A DNA stretch of 64,000 nt from Pseudomonas serboccidentalis (GCF_028830055.1 NZ_CP101655.1:1016132-1080131), one strand, 5' to 3'; shown: positions 52,055 to 62,308, counted from the first letter of the stretch. Program-made: numbers and translations. Notes: generated from the sequence alone by a model not told the origin.

Positions 52055-52741
52055 ATGTCCACGATAGCAGACAACATCCTTCAGGTTAGTTCGCGTATCC
52101 AGGCAGCGGCCAAAGCTGCAAACCGCGATCAACACAGCATCCAGTTGCTGGCCGTCAGCAAGACCAAACCGGCGCAGGCCCTGCGTGAAGCCTACGCCGC
52201 CGGCCTGCGTGATTTCGGCGAGAACTATCTGCAGGAAGCCCTGGGCAAACAGCTCGAACTGGCCGACCTGCCCTTGATCTGGCACTTCATCGGCCCCATT
52301 CAATCGAACAAGACTCGCGCCATTGCCGAGCATTTCGACTGGGTGCACTCCGTGGATCGCCTGAAAATTGCCCAACGCCTGTCCGAACAGCGCCCGGCCG
52401 AGCTGCCGCCGTTGAACATCTGCATTCAGGTCAACGTCAGCGGTGAAGCCAGCAAGTCCGGCTGCACCCCGGCCGACCTGCCGGCGCTGGCCGAGGCCAT
52501 CAGCGCCCTGCCCCGACTGAAATTGCGCGGGCTGATGGCGATTCCCGAGCCGACCGAAGATCGCGCCGAACAGGACGCCGCTTTCGCTGCCGTGCAACGT
52601 TTGCAGGCCAGCCTGAATCTGCCGCTCGACACACTTTCCATGGGCATGAGCCACGACCTCGAGTCGGCCATCGCCCAAGGCGCCACCTGGGTGCGGATCG
52701 GTACCGCCCTGTTTGGTGCTCGCGACTACGGCCAGCCATGA
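52055..52741 (+). CDS. yggS: PLP homeostasis protein YggS
   Basis: A 228-residue alanine racemase-fold protein (YggS/PROSC). It binds PLP through the lysine in LLAVSKTKP (near residue 35) and balances vitamin B6 and amino-acid pools rather than catalysing a known reaction. GLRDFGENYLQEALGK, WHFIGPIQSNKTR and SMGMSHDLESAIAQGATWVRIGTALFG are standard motifs. The start at 52055 is chosen for the family length. First gene of yggS-proC-yggT-yggU. Confidence 0.94.
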   Translation: MSTIADNILQVSSRIQAAAKAANRDQHSIQLLAVSKTKPAQALREAYAAGLRDFGENYLQEALGKQLELADLPLIWHFIGPIQSNKTRAIAEHFDWVHSVDRLKIAQRLSEQRPAELPPLNICIQVNVSGEASKSGCTPADLPALAEAISALPRLKLRGLMAIPEPTEDRAEQDAAFAAVQRLQASLNLPLDTLSMGMSHDLESAIAQGATWVRIGTALFGARDYGQP

Positions 52742-52774
52742 CATGGCTGACATATCTCTGAATAAGGACCTGAC

Positions 52775-53593
52775 ATGAGCAACACACGTATTGCCTTTAT
52801 CGGTGCCGGCAACATGGCCGCCAGCCTGATCGGCGGCCTGCGCGCCAAGGGTCTGCAAGCCAGCCACATCCGCGCCAGCGATCCGGGCGAAGAGACCCGC
52901 AAACGCGTCAGCGCCGAACACGGCATCGAAACCTTCGCCGACAATGCTCAGGCCATCGATGGCGTCGACGTGATCGTGCTGGCGGTCAAGCCACAGGCCA
53001 TGAAAGCCGTGTGCGAAGCCATCCGCCCAAGCCTGAAACCGCATCAGTTGGTGGTCTCGATCGCTGCCGGCATCACCTGCGCGAGCATGACCGCCTGGCT
53101 CGGCGAGCAGCCGATCGTGCGCTGCATGCCGAACACCCCGGCGCTGCTGCGTCAGGGCGTCAGTGGCCTGTACGCCACCAGCGAAGTGACCGCCGAGCAG
53201 CGTCAGCAGGCCGAAGAGCTGCTGTCCGCCGTGGGCATCGCGCTGTGGCTGAACGAAGAACAGCAACTCGATGCGGTCACCGCCGTCTCCGGTTCCGGCC
53301 CGGCGTATTTCTTCCTGCTGATCGAAGCGATGACCGCCGCTGGCGTCAAACTCGGCCTGCCGAAGGAAATCGCTGAGCAACTGACCCTGCAAACGGCTCT
53401 GGGCGCCGCGCACATGGCGGTCTCCAGCGATGTAGACGCTGCCGAGCTGCGCCGCCGCGTGACTTCGCCAAATGGCACCACAGAGGCCGCAATCAAATCG
53501 TTCCAGGCCGGCGGCTTCGAAGCCCTGGTCGAAACAGCACTCGGCGCCGCCGCGCACCGCTCGGCCGAAATGGCCGAACAACTGGGCAAATAA
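52775..53593 (+). CDS. proC: Pyrroline-5-carboxylate reductase
   Basis: A 272-residue NADPH-dependent enzyme catalysing the last step of proline synthesis. RIAFIGAGNMAASLIGGL is the dinucleotide-binding site; RCMPNTPALLRQGVSGLYA and AVSGSGPAYFFLLIEAM are substrate motifs, and the C-terminus has the dimer-interface segment VTSPNGTTEAAIKSF. It is downstream of yggS (33-base gap) and ten bases before yggT. Confidence 0.95.
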   Translation: MSNTRIAFIGAGNMAASLIGGLRAKGLQASHIRASDPGEETRKRVSAEHGIETFADNAQAIDGVDVIVLAVKPQAMKAVCEAIRPSLKPHQLVVSIAAGITCASMTAWLGEQPIVRCMPNTPALLRQGVSGLYATSEVTAEQRQQAEELLSAVGIALWLNEEQQLDAVTAVSGSGPAYFFLLIEAMTAAGVKLGLPKEIAEQLTLQTALGAAHMAVSSDVDAAELRRRVTSPNGTTEAAIKSFQAGGFEALVETALGAAAHRSAEMAEQLGK

Positions 53594-53603
53594 GGAGCCT
53601 TAC

Positions 53604-54194
53604 ATGATTGGATTGAACACCGCAGCGGTTTACGTGCTGCAAACCCTCGGCAGCCTGTACCTGCTGATCGTGCTGCTGCGCTTCGTCCTGCAACTGGTGC
53701 GGGCGAACTTCTACAACCCGCTGTGCCAGTTCGTGGTCAAGGCCACCCAGCCGCTGCTCAAGCCACTGCGCCGGATCATCCCGAGCCTGTTCGGCCTGGA
53801 CATGTCGTCGCTGGTCCTGGCGATTCTGGTGCAACTGGCACTGATGGCCCTGACCCTGCTGCTGACCTACGGCACCACCGGCAACCCGCTGCAGCTGTTT
53901 ATCTGGGCGATCATCGGCGTGACCGCGCTGTTCCTGAAGATCTTCTTCTTCGCCCTGATCATCAGCGTGATCCTGTCGTGGGTCGCCCCGGGCAGCCACA
54001 ATCCGGGCGCAGAACTGGTGAACCAGATCTGCGAGCCGGCGCTGGCACCGTTCCGCAAGATTCTGCCTAACCTCGGCGGTCTGGACCTGTCGCCGATCTT
54101 CGCGTTTCTGGCGCTGAAGCTGATCGACATGCTGGTGATCAATAACCTCGCGGCGATGACGATGATGCCGGAAATCCTGCGCCTGCTGATGTGA
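53604..54194 (+). CDS. yggT: YggT family membrane protein
   Basis: A 196-residue integral-membrane protein with four or five hydrophobic segments forming two YGGT repeats (LRFVLQLVRANFYNPLCQFVVKATQPLLKPLRRIIP; SVILSWVAPGSHNPGAELVNQICEPALAPFRKILP). It may support osmotic tolerance or cell-surface biogenesis; function is not established. The stop codon overlaps the GTG start of the next gene. Confidence 0.9.
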   Translation: MIGLNTAAVYVLQTLGSLYLLIVLLRFVLQLVRANFYNPLCQFVVKATQPLLKPLRRIIPSLFGLDMSSLVLAILVQLALMALTLLLTYGTTGNPLQLFIWAIIGVTALFLKIFFFALIISVILSWVAPGSHNPGAELVNQICEPALAPFRKILPNLGGLDLSPIFAFLALKLIDMLVINNLAAMTMMPEILRLLM

Positions 54195-54484
54195 GCTGGT
54201 TTCGCTGGGACGGGGACGACCTGATCCTCGAATGTCATCTGCAACCGGCAGCCCGCAGCGATGATTTCGCCGGGCTGCACGGTGATCGCCTGAAGATCCG
54301 CCTCACCGCGCCGCCGGTCGAGGGCAAGGCCAATGCTTATCTGATGGGCTTTCTGGCCAAGGCGTTTGGGGTGTCCAAGAGCCAGGTCAGTTTGCTCAGC
54401 GGCGAGCTGAACCGGCAGAAACGGGTGAAGATCTGCTCGCCGAAGAAGCTGCCGGATTTGCCGGGGCTGGCGCGTCCGGTCTGA
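54191..54484 (+). CDS. yggU: DUF167 (YggU) family protein
   Basis: A 97-residue cytosolic protein. HLQPAARSDDFAGLHGDRLKIRLTAPPVEGKANAYLMGFLAKAFGVSKSQVSLLSGELNRQKRV is the DUF167 fold. It starts with GTG at 54191, overlapping the yggT stop codon (GTGA). Function is unknown. Confidence 0.9.
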   Translation: MSWFRWDGDDLILECHLQPAARSDDFAGLHGDRLKIRLTAPPVEGKANAYLMGFLAKAFGVSKSQVSLLSGELNRQKRVKICSPKKLPDLPGLARPV

Positions 54485-54501
54485 TCCACCCAGTCGCCCC
54501 A

Positions 54502-54565
54502 TTCGCGAGCAAGCTCGCTCCCACAGGGGATCGCATTCCAATGGGGGAGCGAGCTTGCTCGCGAA
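54502..54565. repeat. REP palindrome, family B (CCCACA subtype)
   Basis: TTCGCGAGCAAGCTCGCTCC (54502-54521) and GGAGCGAGCTTGCTCGCGAA (54546-54565) with a 24-base loop, between the yggU gene and metX on the same strand. Confidence 0.9.
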
Positions 54566-54668
54566 GGCTTCACCTCGGTCTCGCTGAATGAAATCAGGCC
54601 CGATCGTTGCTTGCCGCTAACCCCACCGGTCTTTAGACTTACGCCTCATTTCAACGAGAGCAGGGTCG

Positions 54669-55808
54669 ATGCCAGCTGCCTTTCCCCCCGATTCTGTTGG
54701 TCTGGTGACGCCGCAAACGGCGCACTTCAGTGAACCCCTGGCCTTGGCCTGTGGCCGTTCGCTGCCCGCCTACGACCTGATCTACGAAACCTACGGCACG
54801 CTGAACGCACAGGCGAGCAACGCCGTGCTGATCTGCCACGCCTTGTCCGGGCATCACCATGCCGCCGGCTATCACAGCCCCGACGACCGCAAGCCCGGTT
54901 GGTGGGACAGCTGCATCGGCCCGGGCAAACCGATCGACACCCACAAATTCTTTGTGGTCAGCCTGAACAATCTGGGCGGCTGCAACGGCTCTACCGGCCC
55001 AAGCAGCATCAACCCGGACACCGGCAAGCCGTTCGGTGCCGACTTCCCGGTGCTCACCGTGGAAGACTGGGTGCACAGCCAGGCACGTCTGGCTGACCTG
55101 CTCGGCATCCGCCAGTTCGCCGCGGTGATCGGCGGCAGCCTCGGTGGCATGCAGGCCCTGCAGTGGACCATCACCTACCCGGATCGCGTGCGGCACTGCC
55201 TGGCCATCGCCTCGGCGCCAAAACTGTCGGCGCAGAACATCGCCTTCAACGAGGTGGCGCGCCAGGCCATCCTCACCGACCCGGAATTCCATGGCGGCTC
55301 GTTCCAGGAACACGGTGTGATCCCCAAGCGCGGGCTGATGCTGGCGCGGATGGTCGGGCACATCACCTACCTGTCCGACGACTCCATGGGCGAGAAATTC
55401 GGTCGCGGCCTGAAGAGCGAAAAGCTCAACTACGATTTCCACAGCGTCGAGTTCCAGGTCGAAAGCTACCTGCGTTATCAGGGCGAAGAGTTCTCCGGCC
55501 GTTTCGACGCCAACACCTATCTGTTGATGACCAAGGCGCTGGATTACTTCGATCCGGCGGCGAACTTCGACGATAACCTGGCGAAAACCTTCGAGAACGC
55601 CACGGCCAGGTTCTGCGTGATGTCGTTCACCACCGACTGGCGCTTCTCCCCGGCCCGCTCGCGGGAGCTGGTGGACGCGTTGATGGCGGCACGCAAAGAC
55701 GTCAGCTATCTGGAAATCGACGCCCCGCAGGGCCACGACGCCTTCCTGATTCCGATCCCGCGCTATTTGCAGGCGTTCGGCAATTACATGAACCGAATTA
55801 CGGTGTGA
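54669..55808 (+). CDS. metX: Homoserine O-acyltransferase MetX
   Basis: A 379-residue alpha/beta hydrolase-fold enzyme that acylates homoserine to enter methionine synthesis; Pseudomonas MetX proteins use succinyl-CoA or acetyl-CoA, which this reading cannot distinguish. The nucleophile is S157 in [22 protein letters not shown] near residue 58 and the C-terminal GHDAFL (His) complete the triad with an Asp. The metX-metW pair (seven-base gap) is conserved in pseudomonads. Confidence 0.95.
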   Translation: MPAAFPPDSVGLVTPQTAHFSEPLALACGRSLPAYDLIYETYGTLNAQASNAVLICHALSGHHHAAGYHSPDDRKPGWWDSCIGPGKPIDTHKFFVVSLNNLGGCNGSTGPSSINPDTGKPFGADFPVLTVEDWVHSQARLADLLGIRQFAAVIGGSLGGMQALQWTITYPDRVRHCLAIASAPKLSAQNIAFNEVARQAILTDPEFHGGSFQEHGVIPKRGLMLARMVGHITYLSDDSMGEKFGRGLKSEKLNYDFHSVEFQVESYLRYQGEEFSGRFDANTYLLMTKALDYFDPAANFDDNLAKTFENATARFCVMSFTTDWRFSPARSRELVDALMAARKDVSYLEIDAPQGHDAFLIPIPRYLQAFGNYMNRITV

Positions 55809-55815
55809 ACAAGCC

Positions 55816-56436
55816 ATGAGAGCTGATCTGGAAATCATCCAGGAATGGATCCCCGCCGGCAGCCGCGTGCTCGACCTCGGTTGCGGCGACGGCGAACTGT
55901 TGACCTGGCTGCGCGACCACAAGCAGGTCACCGGTTATGGCCTGGAAAACGACGCGGACAACATCGCCGAGTGCGTGGCCAAAGGCGTCAATGTCATCGA
56001 GCAGGACCTGGACAAGGGCCTTGGCAACTTCGCCAGCAACAGCTTCGACATCGTGGTGATGACCCAGGCGCTGCAGGCCGTGCATTACCCGGACAAGATC
56101 CTCGACGAAATGCTGCGGGTCGGTCGCCAGTGCATCATCACCTTCCCCAACTTCGGTCACTGGCGCTGCCGCTGGTACCTGGCGAGCAAGGGCCGCATGC
56201 CGGTGTCGGAGTTTCTGCCGTACACCTGGTACAACACGCCGAATATCCACTTCTGCACCTTCGAAGACTTTGAAGAACTTTGTCGCGAACGTGATGCGAA
56301 GGTCATTGATCGGCTTGCCGTGGATCAACAGCACCGGCACGGGTGGGCCAGTAAGCTATGGCCTAATCTGTTAGGTGAGATTGGTATCTACCGCGTCAGC
56401 AGCCCGGTGCTTGCAGATCATCGGGTCGCGGTCTGA
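55816..56436 (+). CDS. metW: Methionine biosynthesis protein MetW
   Basis: A 206-residue class I SAM methyltransferase-fold protein. VLDLGCGDGELLTWL is motif I; IVVMTQALQAVHYPDKILDEMLRVG follows; FCTFEDFEELC is typical of MetW. MetW is needed with MetX for homoserine acylation in pseudomonads, though its exact activity is uncertain. The gene follows metX and precedes a DUF4426 gene after 26 bases. Confidence 0.94.
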   Translation: MRADLEIIQEWIPAGSRVLDLGCGDGELLTWLRDHKQVTGYGLENDADNIAECVAKGVNVIEQDLDKGLGNFASNSFDIVVMTQALQAVHYPDKILDEMLRVGRQCIITFPNFGHWRCRWYLASKGRMPVSEFLPYTWYNTPNIHFCTFEDFEELCRERDAKVIDRLAVDQQHRHGWASKLWPNLLGEIGIYRVSSPVLADHRVAV

Positions 56437-56462
56437 ACCACGACAATTCGAGGAGAACGATC

Positions 56463-56897
56463 ATGGGTCGCTTGATTACTGTGCTATTGGCCGCCTGCCT
56501 GAGTCTGTCGGCGGTGGCCGCCGATGCCATCAAGGGCGAACGCAAGGAAGTGTTCGGTGACGTTACCGTGCACTACAACACCTTCAATTCCACCTTCCTG
56601 ACGCCCGACATCGCCAAGGCGGCGGAACTTGTCCGCAGCAAGAACCAGGGCGTGATCAACGTCTCGGTGATCAAGGACGGCAAACCGTTGAGCGCCACCG
56701 TTACCGGCACGGTCAAAGACCTGACCAGCCAGAGCGTGCCGCTGAACTTCCGCCAGGTCACCGAACAGGGCGCGATCTACTACATCGCCCAGTACCCGGT
56801 GGAGCAGCAGGAAACCCGCACCTTTGAAATCAAGGTGCAGAACGGCGACAAGATCAACACCATCAATTTCAACCAAGAGCTTTTCCCCGGCGAATGA
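56463..56897 (+). CDS. DUF4426 domain-containing periplasmic protein
   Basis: A 144-residue protein with a signal peptide (cleavage after AVA, about residue 20) and a beta-rich DUF4426 domain ([23 protein letters not shown] to the C-terminus). The family is uncharacterised and is usually located in this metW-rdgB neighbourhood in Pseudomonas. Its stop overlaps the rdgB start (ATGA). Confidence 0.85.
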   Translation: MGRLITVLLAACLSLSAVAADAIKGERKEVFGDVTVHYNTFNSTFLTPDIAKAAELVRSKNQGVINVSVIKDGKPLSATVTGTVKDLTSQSVPLNFRQVTEQGAIYYIAQYPVEQQETRTFEIKVQNGDKINTINFNQELFPGE

Positions 56898-57490
56898 TGA
56901 ACCTCAAGCAACTCGTACTGGCCAGCCATAACGCCGGCAAACTCAAGGAACTCCAGGCCATGCTCGGCGATTCGGTGCAACTGCGCTCGATCGGCGAATG
57001 GAGCAAGGTCGAGCCGGAAGAAACCGGCCTGTCGTTCGTCGAGAACGCGATCCTCAAGGCCCGCAATGCCTCGCGCATCTCCGGGTTGCCGGCGCTGGCC
57101 GACGATTCCGGTCTGGCGGTGGATTTCCTTGGCGGTGCACCGGGCATCTATTCGGCGCGCTACGCCGACGGCAAGGGCGATGCGGCGAACAACGCCAAAC
57201 TGCTCGACGCCCTCAAAGACGTGCCGCAAGCCGAGCGCGGCGCGCAGTTTGTCTGCGTGCTGGCACTGGTGCGGCATGCCGACGATCCGCTGCCGATCCT
57301 TTGCGAAGGCCTGTGGCACGGGCGCATCCTGACCGCGGCCAGCGGCGAGCACGGTTTCGGCTATGACCCGTTGTTCTGGGTGCCGGAGCGTGAGGTGTCC
57401 AGCGCCGAACTGAGCCCGGTCGACAAGAACCAGATCAGCCACCGCGCCCGTGCAATGGATCTGCTGCGCCAGCGTCTGGGCCTGAAATGA
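56894..57490 (+). CDS. rdgB: XTP/dITP diphosphatase
   Basis: A 198-residue Ham1-family house-cleaning pyrophosphatase that hydrolyses dITP and XTP to keep deaminated purines out of [60 protein letters not shown] and HGFGYDPLF are the family motifs. Start is ATG at 56894 overlapping the previous stop; a second ATG follows immediately at 56897. Its 3' end overlaps hemW by four bases. Confidence 0.95.
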   Translation: MMNLKQLVLASHNAGKLKELQAMLGDSVQLRSIGEWSKVEPEETGLSFVENAILKARNASRISGLPALADDSGLAVDFLGGAPGIYSARYADGKGDAANNAKLLDALKDVPQAERGAQFVCVLALVRHADDPLPILCEGLWHGRILTAASGEHGFGYDPLFWVPEREVSSAELSPVDKNQISHRARAMDLLRQRLGLK

Positions 57491-58692
57491 CCGACAGCCC
57501 CTCTGCGTCGTCGCTGATCATCGGCGGCGCCGCCTCTTCGCCTCGGGCGCCGCTGCCAACGTTGCCGCCCCTGGCGCTGTATATCCACATCCCGTGGTGT
57601 GTGCGCAAATGCCCGTATTGCGATTTCAACTCGCACACCGCCAGCCCCGTACTGCCGGAACAGGAATACGTCGACGCGTTGCTGGCCGATCTCGATCAGG
57701 ACCTGCACGCCGTTTACGGCCGTGAAATCAGCTCGATTTTCTTCGGGGGCGGCACGCCGAGCCTGTTCAGTGCCGAGGCGCTTGGGCGTTTGCTCAAAGG
57801 CGTCGAGCAACGCATTCCGTTCGCCCACGACATCGAGATCACCCTGGAAGCCAACCCCGGCACCTTCGAACAAGAGAAGTTCGTCGCGTATCGCAAACTG
57901 GGGATCAATCGCCTGTCGATCGGCATCCAGAGTTTTCAGCAGCAGAAACTTGAAGCCCTTGGGCGCATTCACAACGGTGACGAAGCCGTGCGCGCGGCCG
58001 GCATGGCGCGACAGGCCGGGTTCGATAACTTCAACCTCGACTTGATGCATGGCTTGCCCGATCAGTCGCTGGAAGACGCCTTGAGCGACCTGCGCCAGGC
58101 CATCGAGCTGAAACCGACGCACATTTCCTGGTATCAGCTGACACTGGAGCCGAACACGGTGTTCTGGAACCAGCCGCCGGTACTGCCGGAAGACGACACG
58201 CTGTGGGACATTCAGGAAGCCGGGCAGGCGTTGTTAGCCGAGCACGGTTACGCGCAATACGAAGTATCCGCCTACGCCCAGCCCGGACGCCCGGCGCGGC
58301 ATAACCTCAATTACTGGAGTTTCGGCGACTTCATCGGCATCGGTGCCGGCGCTCACGGCAAGCTCAGCCACCCGGACGGGCGCATTGTGCGCACCTGGAA
58401 GACGCGCCTGCCGAAGGACTATCTCAACCCGGCCAAGAGCTTCCAGGCCGGCGAAAAAGCCCTGAACAATGACGAGATGCCGTTCGAGTTCCTGATGAAT
58501 GCCCTGCGCCTGACCGCCGGGGTGGAATCGCACCTGTATCCGGAGCGCACCGGCCTGCCACTGGAAAGTCTCGCTGAACACCGCCGCGAGGCCGAACAAA
58601 GCGGCCTGATGCAGGTCGAACCGTCACGTCTGGCGGCCACCGAGCGCGGACAACTGTTCCTCAACGACTTGCTGCAGAAATTTCTGAGCTGA
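57487..58692 (+). CDS. hemW: HemW radical SAM haem chaperone
   Basis: A 401-residue radical SAM protein. The cluster motif is [10 protein letters not shown] (Cys at about 38, 42 and 45) with Phe rather than Cys two residues on, which separates HemW from coproporphyrinogen dehydrogenase Hem[22 protein letters not shown] and RLSIGIQSF are SAM-binding motifs, and the C-terminal HemN-like domain follows. HemW inserts haem into apoproteins. Overlaps rdgB by four bases. Confidence 0.94.
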   Translation: MTDSPSASSLIIGGAASSPRAPLPTLPPLALYIHIPWCVRKCPYCDFNSHTASPVLPEQEYVDALLADLDQDLHAVYGREISSIFFGGGTPSLFSAEALGRLLKGVEQRIPFAHDIEITLEANPGTFEQEKFVAYRKLGINRLSIGIQSFQQQKLEALGRIHNGDEAVRAAGMARQAGFDNFNLDLMHGLPDQSLEDALSDLRQAIELKPTHISWYQLTLEPNTVFWNQPPVLPEDDTLWDIQEAGQALLAEHGYAQYEVSAYAQPGRPARHNLNYWSFGDFIGIGAGAHGKLSHPDGRIVRTWKTRLPKDYLNPAKSFQAGEKALNNDEMPFEFLMNALRLTAGVESHLYPERTGLPLESLAEHRREAEQSGLMQVEPSRLAATERGQLFLNDLLQKFLS

Positions 58693-58725
58693 GCCCACCT
58701 CAACGGCTGCCCTAAGGAAAAACGC

Positions 58726-59049
58726 ATGGATTTGATACTCGACCTGCTCGCCACCGTGTCCCGCTGGAGCCGCAGCAACCTCTCGGAAATCGCCCTGGCC
58801 CTGGTGGGCTGCCTGCTGGTGCTGTTCGGCGCCGACTTCAAAGGCTGGGTCGAGCAACGCCTGGGCAGCATCGCCGGCGCCCTGCGCGTACCGCTGATGG
58901 CGCTGCTGTGCGTGATCGGCAGCGGCGCAGCGCTGATTTACGCCACGCCGTGGGTTATCAAGGGTTTGAGCCAGTTCAACAACTACAGCCTGGCGCCGGT
59001 GTTGTTGGTGGTGCTCGTCCTGATCGGCGTCGTAGCCGACCGCCGCTGA
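58726..59049 (+). CDS. DUF3392 family membrane protein
   Basis: A 107-residue protein with three hydrophobic segments (LSEIALALVGCLLVLFGADF; ALRVPLMALLCVIGSGAALIYATPWVI; SLAPVLLVVLVLIGVVADRR). The family is uncharacterised. It starts 33 bases after hemW and is probably in the same transcript. A REP element follows. Confidence 0.83.
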   Translation: MDLILDLLATVSRWSRSNLSEIALALVGCLLVLFGADFKGWVEQRLGSIAGALRVPLMALLCVIGSGAALIYATPWVIKGLSQFNNYSLAPVLLVVLVLIGVVADRR

Positions 59050-59072
59050 TCTTTCGGCCTACCCAAAACAAC

Positions 59073-59151
59073 TGTAGGAGCTGCGGCACGCTGCGATCTT
59101 TTGATCTTAACAATCAAGATCAAAAGATCGCAGCGTGCCGCAGCTCCTACA
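59073..59151. repeat. REP palindrome, family A (GCGGCACGC variant)
   Basis: Arms 59073-59102 and 59122-59151 carry GCGGCACGC where others have GCCGAAGGC; the change is compensated in both arms, so the stem is maintained. Confidence 0.9.
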
Positions 59152-59169
59152 TTGGAAAGTCCGCGGGAC

Positions 59170-59895
59170 TCAGGACAGTTTTTCGAACTTCAGATCCCAC
59201 ACGCCATGCCCAAGACGTTCGCCGCGGCGTTCGAACTTGGTGATCGGGCGTTCGGCCGGGCGTGGCACGCACTTGCCGTCTTCGGCGAGGTTGCGGTAGC
59301 CCGGGGCGACGTTCATCACTTCCAGCATGTATTCGGCGTACGGTTCCCAGTCGGTGGCCATGTGCAGGATGCCGCCAACCTTCAGTTTGCTGCGCACCAG
59401 TTCGGCGAAGGACGCCTGAACGATACGCCGCTTGTGGTGACGACTCTTGTGCCACGGGTCCGGGAAGAACAGCATCAGGCGATCGAGGCTGTTGTCGGCG
59501 ATGCAACGGTTTAGCACTTCGATCGCGTCGCAATCGTAGACCCGCAGGTTGGTCAGGCCTTGGGTCAGCACGCCATTGAGCAGCGCGCCGACACCCGGAC
59601 GGTGAACCTCAACGCCGATGAAATCCTGCTCTGGCGCGGCCGCAGCCATTTCCAGCAGCGAGTGGCCCATGCCGAAACCGATCTCCAGCGAGCGCGGCGC
59701 CGAACGGCCGAACACTTGATCGTAATCCACCGGCGCGTCGGCCAGCGGCAGCACGTACAGCGGCGCGCCTTGGTCCAGACCACGCTGCTGGCCTTCGGTC
59801 ATGCGCCCGGCGCGCATCACGAAACTCTTGATGCGGCGGTGTTGGCGCTCGTCGCCTTCTTCCGTCTGGATAGGCGTGTCGTTCGATTCAGTCAT
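59170..59895 (-). CDS. trmB: tRNA (guanine-46-N7)-methyltransferase
   Basis: A 241-residue SAM-dependent tRNA modification enzyme. [15 protein letters not shown] is motif I, and [22 protein letters not shown] is diagnostic of TrmB. Its N-terminus is rich in charged residues. The ATG at 59895 is preferred to a TTG at 59898. It is nine bases after thiG on the same strand, the usual thiS-thiG-trmB order in Pseudomonas. Confidence 0.95.
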   Translation of the reverse strand: MTESNDTPIQTEEGDERQHRRIKSFVMRAGRMTEGQQRGLDQGAPLYVLPLADAPVDYDQVFGRSAPRSLEIGFGMGHSLLEMAAAAPEQDFIGVEVHRPGVGALLNGVLTQGLTNLRVYDCDAIEVLNRCIADNSLDRLMLFFPDPWHKSRHHKRRIVQASFAELVRSKLKVGGILHMATDWEPYAEYMLEVMNVAPGYRNLAEDGKCVPRPAERPITKFERRGERLGHGVWDLKFEKLS

Positions 59896-59904
59896 CAATG
59901 GCTC

Positions 59905-60699
59905 TTACTTGATCAGACCATCCAGCGGCGAAGAGGCGCTGGCATAGAGTTTTTTCGGCATGCGCCCGGCGAGGTAGGCCAGACGGCCCGCGACGATCGC
60001 GTGTTGCATGGCTTGGGCCATCATCACCGGCTGCTGAGCGTGGGCGATGGCCGAGTTCATCAGCACCGCATCACAGCCCAGTTCCATGGCGATGGTGGCG
60101 TCGGAAGCCGTCCCGACACCGGCATCCACCAGCACCGGGATCTTGGCTTCTTCAAGGATGATCTGCAGGTTGTACGGGTTGCAGATCCCCAGGCCGGAAC
60201 CGATCAGACCGGCCAGCGGCATGACCGCGATGCAGCCGATTTCCGCCAGTTGACGGGCAATGATCGGGTCATCGCTGGTGTAAACCATCACGTCGAAGCC
60301 TTCCTTGACCAGTGTTTCCGCGGCCTTGAGGGTTTCGATCACGTTGGGGAACAGGGTTTTCTGGTCGGCCAGCACTTCCAGCTTCACCAGGTTGTGGCCG
60401 TCGAGCAGCTCACGGGCCAGGCGGCAGGTGCGCACGGCTTCGATGGCGTCGTAGCAACCGGCGGTGTTCGGCAGGAAGGTGTAGCGCTCCGGCGACAGTA
60501 CTTCGAGCAGGTTCGGCTCGCCTTCGATCTGGCCCAGGTTGGTGCGGCGCACAGCGAAGGTAACGATCTCGGCACCCGAGGCTTCGATGGCCTGGCGGGT
60601 TTCTTCCATGTCACGGTACTTGCCGGTACCGACCAGCAAACGCGACTGGTAAGTACGACCGGCCAGGACGAAAGGCTTGTCGCTACGAACGATGCTCAT
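59905..60699 (-). CDS. thiG: Thiazole synthase
   Basis: A 264-residue TIM-barrel enzyme forming the thiazole ring of thiamine from deoxyxylulose phosphate, glycine imine and ThiS thiocarboxylate. [36 protein letters not shown] at the N-terminus; the Schiff-base lysine is in LVKLEVL (residue about 107); [32 protein letters not shown] binds phosphate. No TPP riboswitch was recognised upstream of thiS. Confidence 0.95.
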   Translation of the reverse strand: MSIVRSDKPFVLAGRTYQSRLLVGTGKYRDMEETRQAIEASGAEIVTFAVRRTNLGQIEGEPNLLEVLSPERYTFLPNTAGCYDAIEAVRTCRLARELLDGHNLVKLEVLADQKTLFPNVIETLKAAETLVKEGFDVMVYTSDDPIIARQLAEIGCIAVMPLAGLIGSGLGICNPYNLQIILEEAKIPVLVDAGVGTASDATIAMELGCDAVLMNSAIAHAQQPVMMAQAMQHAIVAGRLAYLAGRMPKKLYASASSPLDGLIK

Positions 60700-60759
60700 G
60701 GGGAATCCTCTTTAGGGGTGAGGGTCTTGCAGAATTCTGTGCCCTTGCGAACCGGGCGA

Positions 60760-60960
60760 CTAGCCGCCGCCGATGGCGTGCACCACTTCGACGTTATCGC
60801 CGTCGTTGAGAACGGTGTCGGCATGCTGGCTGCGCGGGACGATATCCAGATTGAGTTCGACTGCCACCCGGCGACCGGTCAGGTCCATACGGGCGATCAG
60901 GGCCGCAACGGTTTCACCGTCGGGCAGTTCAAGGGATTCGCCGTTCAACTGAATGCGCAT
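60760..60960 (-). CDS. thiS: Sulfur carrier protein ThiS
   Basis: A 66-residue ubiquitin-fold sulfur carrier ending in the essential GG (AIGGG at the C-terminus). RRVAVELNLDIVPRSQHADTVLNDGDNVEVVHAIGGG is typical. ThiF-type adenylation gives the thiocarboxylate used by ThiG. It precedes thiG by 60 bases. A further weak leader (60961-61047) shows nothing. Confidence 0.93.
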   Translation of the reverse strand: MRIQLNGESLELPDGETVAALIARMDLTGRRVAVELNLDIVPRSQHADTVLNDGDNVEVVHAIGGG

Positions 60961-61047
60961 GCGCTAGGCCGCCATCATTTTTAGGGGGTGGCATTCTAGC
61001 CCGATCAGTCAGGCTGACCCAAGCCATTCGTCTTGAAACCGGTCCCC

Positions 61048-61124
61048 GTAGGAGCTGCCGAAGGCTGCGATCTTTTGATCTTGAAAGACAACGGCAAAAG
61101 ATCGCAGCCTGCGGCAGCTCCTAC
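61048..61124. repeat. REP palindrome, family A
   Basis: Arms 61048-61076 and 61096-61124. One arm has GCCGAAGGC and the other GCCTGCGGC, so there is a central mismatch. Confidence 0.86.
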
Positions 61125-61139
61125 AAGTTGGTGCCAGGC

Positions 61140-61511
61140 TCAGGTCAGGCGCCAGGCGGCCAGCCCCAGGCACAGCCAACCGATCAAGAACGCCAGACCG
61201 CCGAACGGCGTGATGATACCGAGCTTGCTGATACCGGTCATGGTCAGCACGTACAGGCTGCCGGAGAACAGCAGAATGCCCACTGCGAAGGAAAAGCCGG
61301 CCCACGCGACCAGTCGCCCCTGAATTTGCGTGGCCAGCAGCGCCACACCGAACAAGGCCAAGGTGTGCACCAGTTGATAGGTCACGCCGGTGTGGAAGAT
61401 CGCCAGGTACTCGGGGGTCAGGCGGTTTTTCAGGCCGTGGGCGGCGAATGCGCCAAGCGCAACACCGGTAAAACCAAAGAAAGCGGCCAGCATCAGAAAG
61501 CCACGCAGCAT
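61140..61511 (-). CDS. DUF423 family membrane protein
   Basis: A 123-residue protein with four hydrophobic segments. AFFGFTGVALGAFAAHGLKNRLTPEYLAIFHTGVTYQLVHTLALFGVALL and LFSGSLYVLTMTGISKLGIITPFGGLAFLIGWLCLGLAAW are DUF423 (YgdD) signatures, with the invariant His residues in AAHGLK and YQLVH. Function is unknown. Divergent from mtgA, with a 74-base gap. Confidence 0.9.
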   Translation of the reverse strand: MLRGFLMLAAFFGFTGVALGAFAAHGLKNRLTPEYLAIFHTGVTYQLVHTLALFGVALLATQIQGRLVAWAGFSFAVGILLFSGSLYVLTMTGISKLGIITPFGGLAFLIGWLCLGLAAWRLT

Positions 61512-61585
61512 GTGGAACTCCAGTCAGACTCGTTCGGCAGGGTCTGTATAATGGCCCGCTCTATCGGTTCGGCCAAGCCATCTCT

Positions 61586-62308
61586 ATGCTGCGTTCACTT
61601 TTGCGTCGTCTCACGAAGGCCCTGCTCTGGTTCGCGGGCGGCAGCGTATTGCTGGTCTTGCTGTTTCGTTTTGTGCCGCCACCGGGGACGGCGCTGATGG
61701 TCGAGCGCAAGATCGAGTCCTGGGTCGACGGCGAACCGATCGACCTGCAGCGCACCTGGAAACCATGGGACGAGATTTCCGACGACCTCAAGGTCGCGGT
61801 CATGGCCGGTGAAGATCAGAAGTTTCCCGAACACTGGGGCTTTGACTTCGGTGCGATCCAGGCTGCGCTGGCTCACAACGAACTCGGCGGCTCGATTCGC
61901 GGCGCCAGCACTTTGAGTCAGCAAGTGTCGAAAAACCTGTTCCTGTGGTCGGGCCGCAGCTATCTGCGCAAAGGCCTGGAAGCCTGGTTTACCGCACTGA
62001 TCGAGGTGCTCTGGCCCAAGCAGCGGATTCTTGAGGTGTACCTGAACAGCGTCGAGTGGGACGACGGTGTGTTTGGCGCCGAAGCGGCCGCGCGCCATCA
62101 CTTCGGCGTGAGCGCCAAATCGCTGTCGCGTCAGCAGGCGAGTTATCTGGCGGCAGTCTTGCCTAATCCTCGGGTATGGAGCGCCAGCCATCCGACGGCG
62201 TATGTGTCGCGTCGGGCCGGGTGGATTCGGCAGCAGATGAGCCAGCTGGGTGGGACCAGTTATTTGCTGGGGCTGGATGATTCGCGTCGGGCGCCTTGGG
62301 CGCAGTGA
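61586..62308 (+). CDS. mtgA: Monofunctional biosynthetic peptidoglycan glycosyltransferase
   Basis: A 240-residue inner-membrane GT51 enzyme that polymerises lipid II without a transpeptidase domain. One N-terminal membrane helix (residues 12-32); the catalytic glutamate is in AGEDQKFPEHWGFD; RGASTLSQQVSKNLFLW and LEVYLNSVEWDDGVFGAEAAARHHF are GT51 motifs. The bacteriocin found earlier in this window attacks the same substrate pool. A REP element follows. Confidence 0.95.
   Translation: MLRSLLRRLTKALLWFAGGSVLLVLLFRFVPPPGTALMVERKIESWVDGEPIDLQRTWKPWDEISDDLKVAVMAGEDQKFPEHWGFDFGAIQAALAHNELGGSIRGASTLSQQVSKNLFLWSGRSYLRKGLEAWFTALIEVLWPKQRILEVYLNSVEWDDGVFGAEAAARHHFGVSAKSLSRQQASYLAAVLPNPRVWSASHPTAYVSRRAGWIRQQMSQLGGTSYLLGLDDSRRAPWAQ

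Noticed and set aside
60961..61047. Possible TPP riboswitch before thiS
   Set aside because: The conserved CTGAGA and surrounding core of the thiamine riboswitch are not present.
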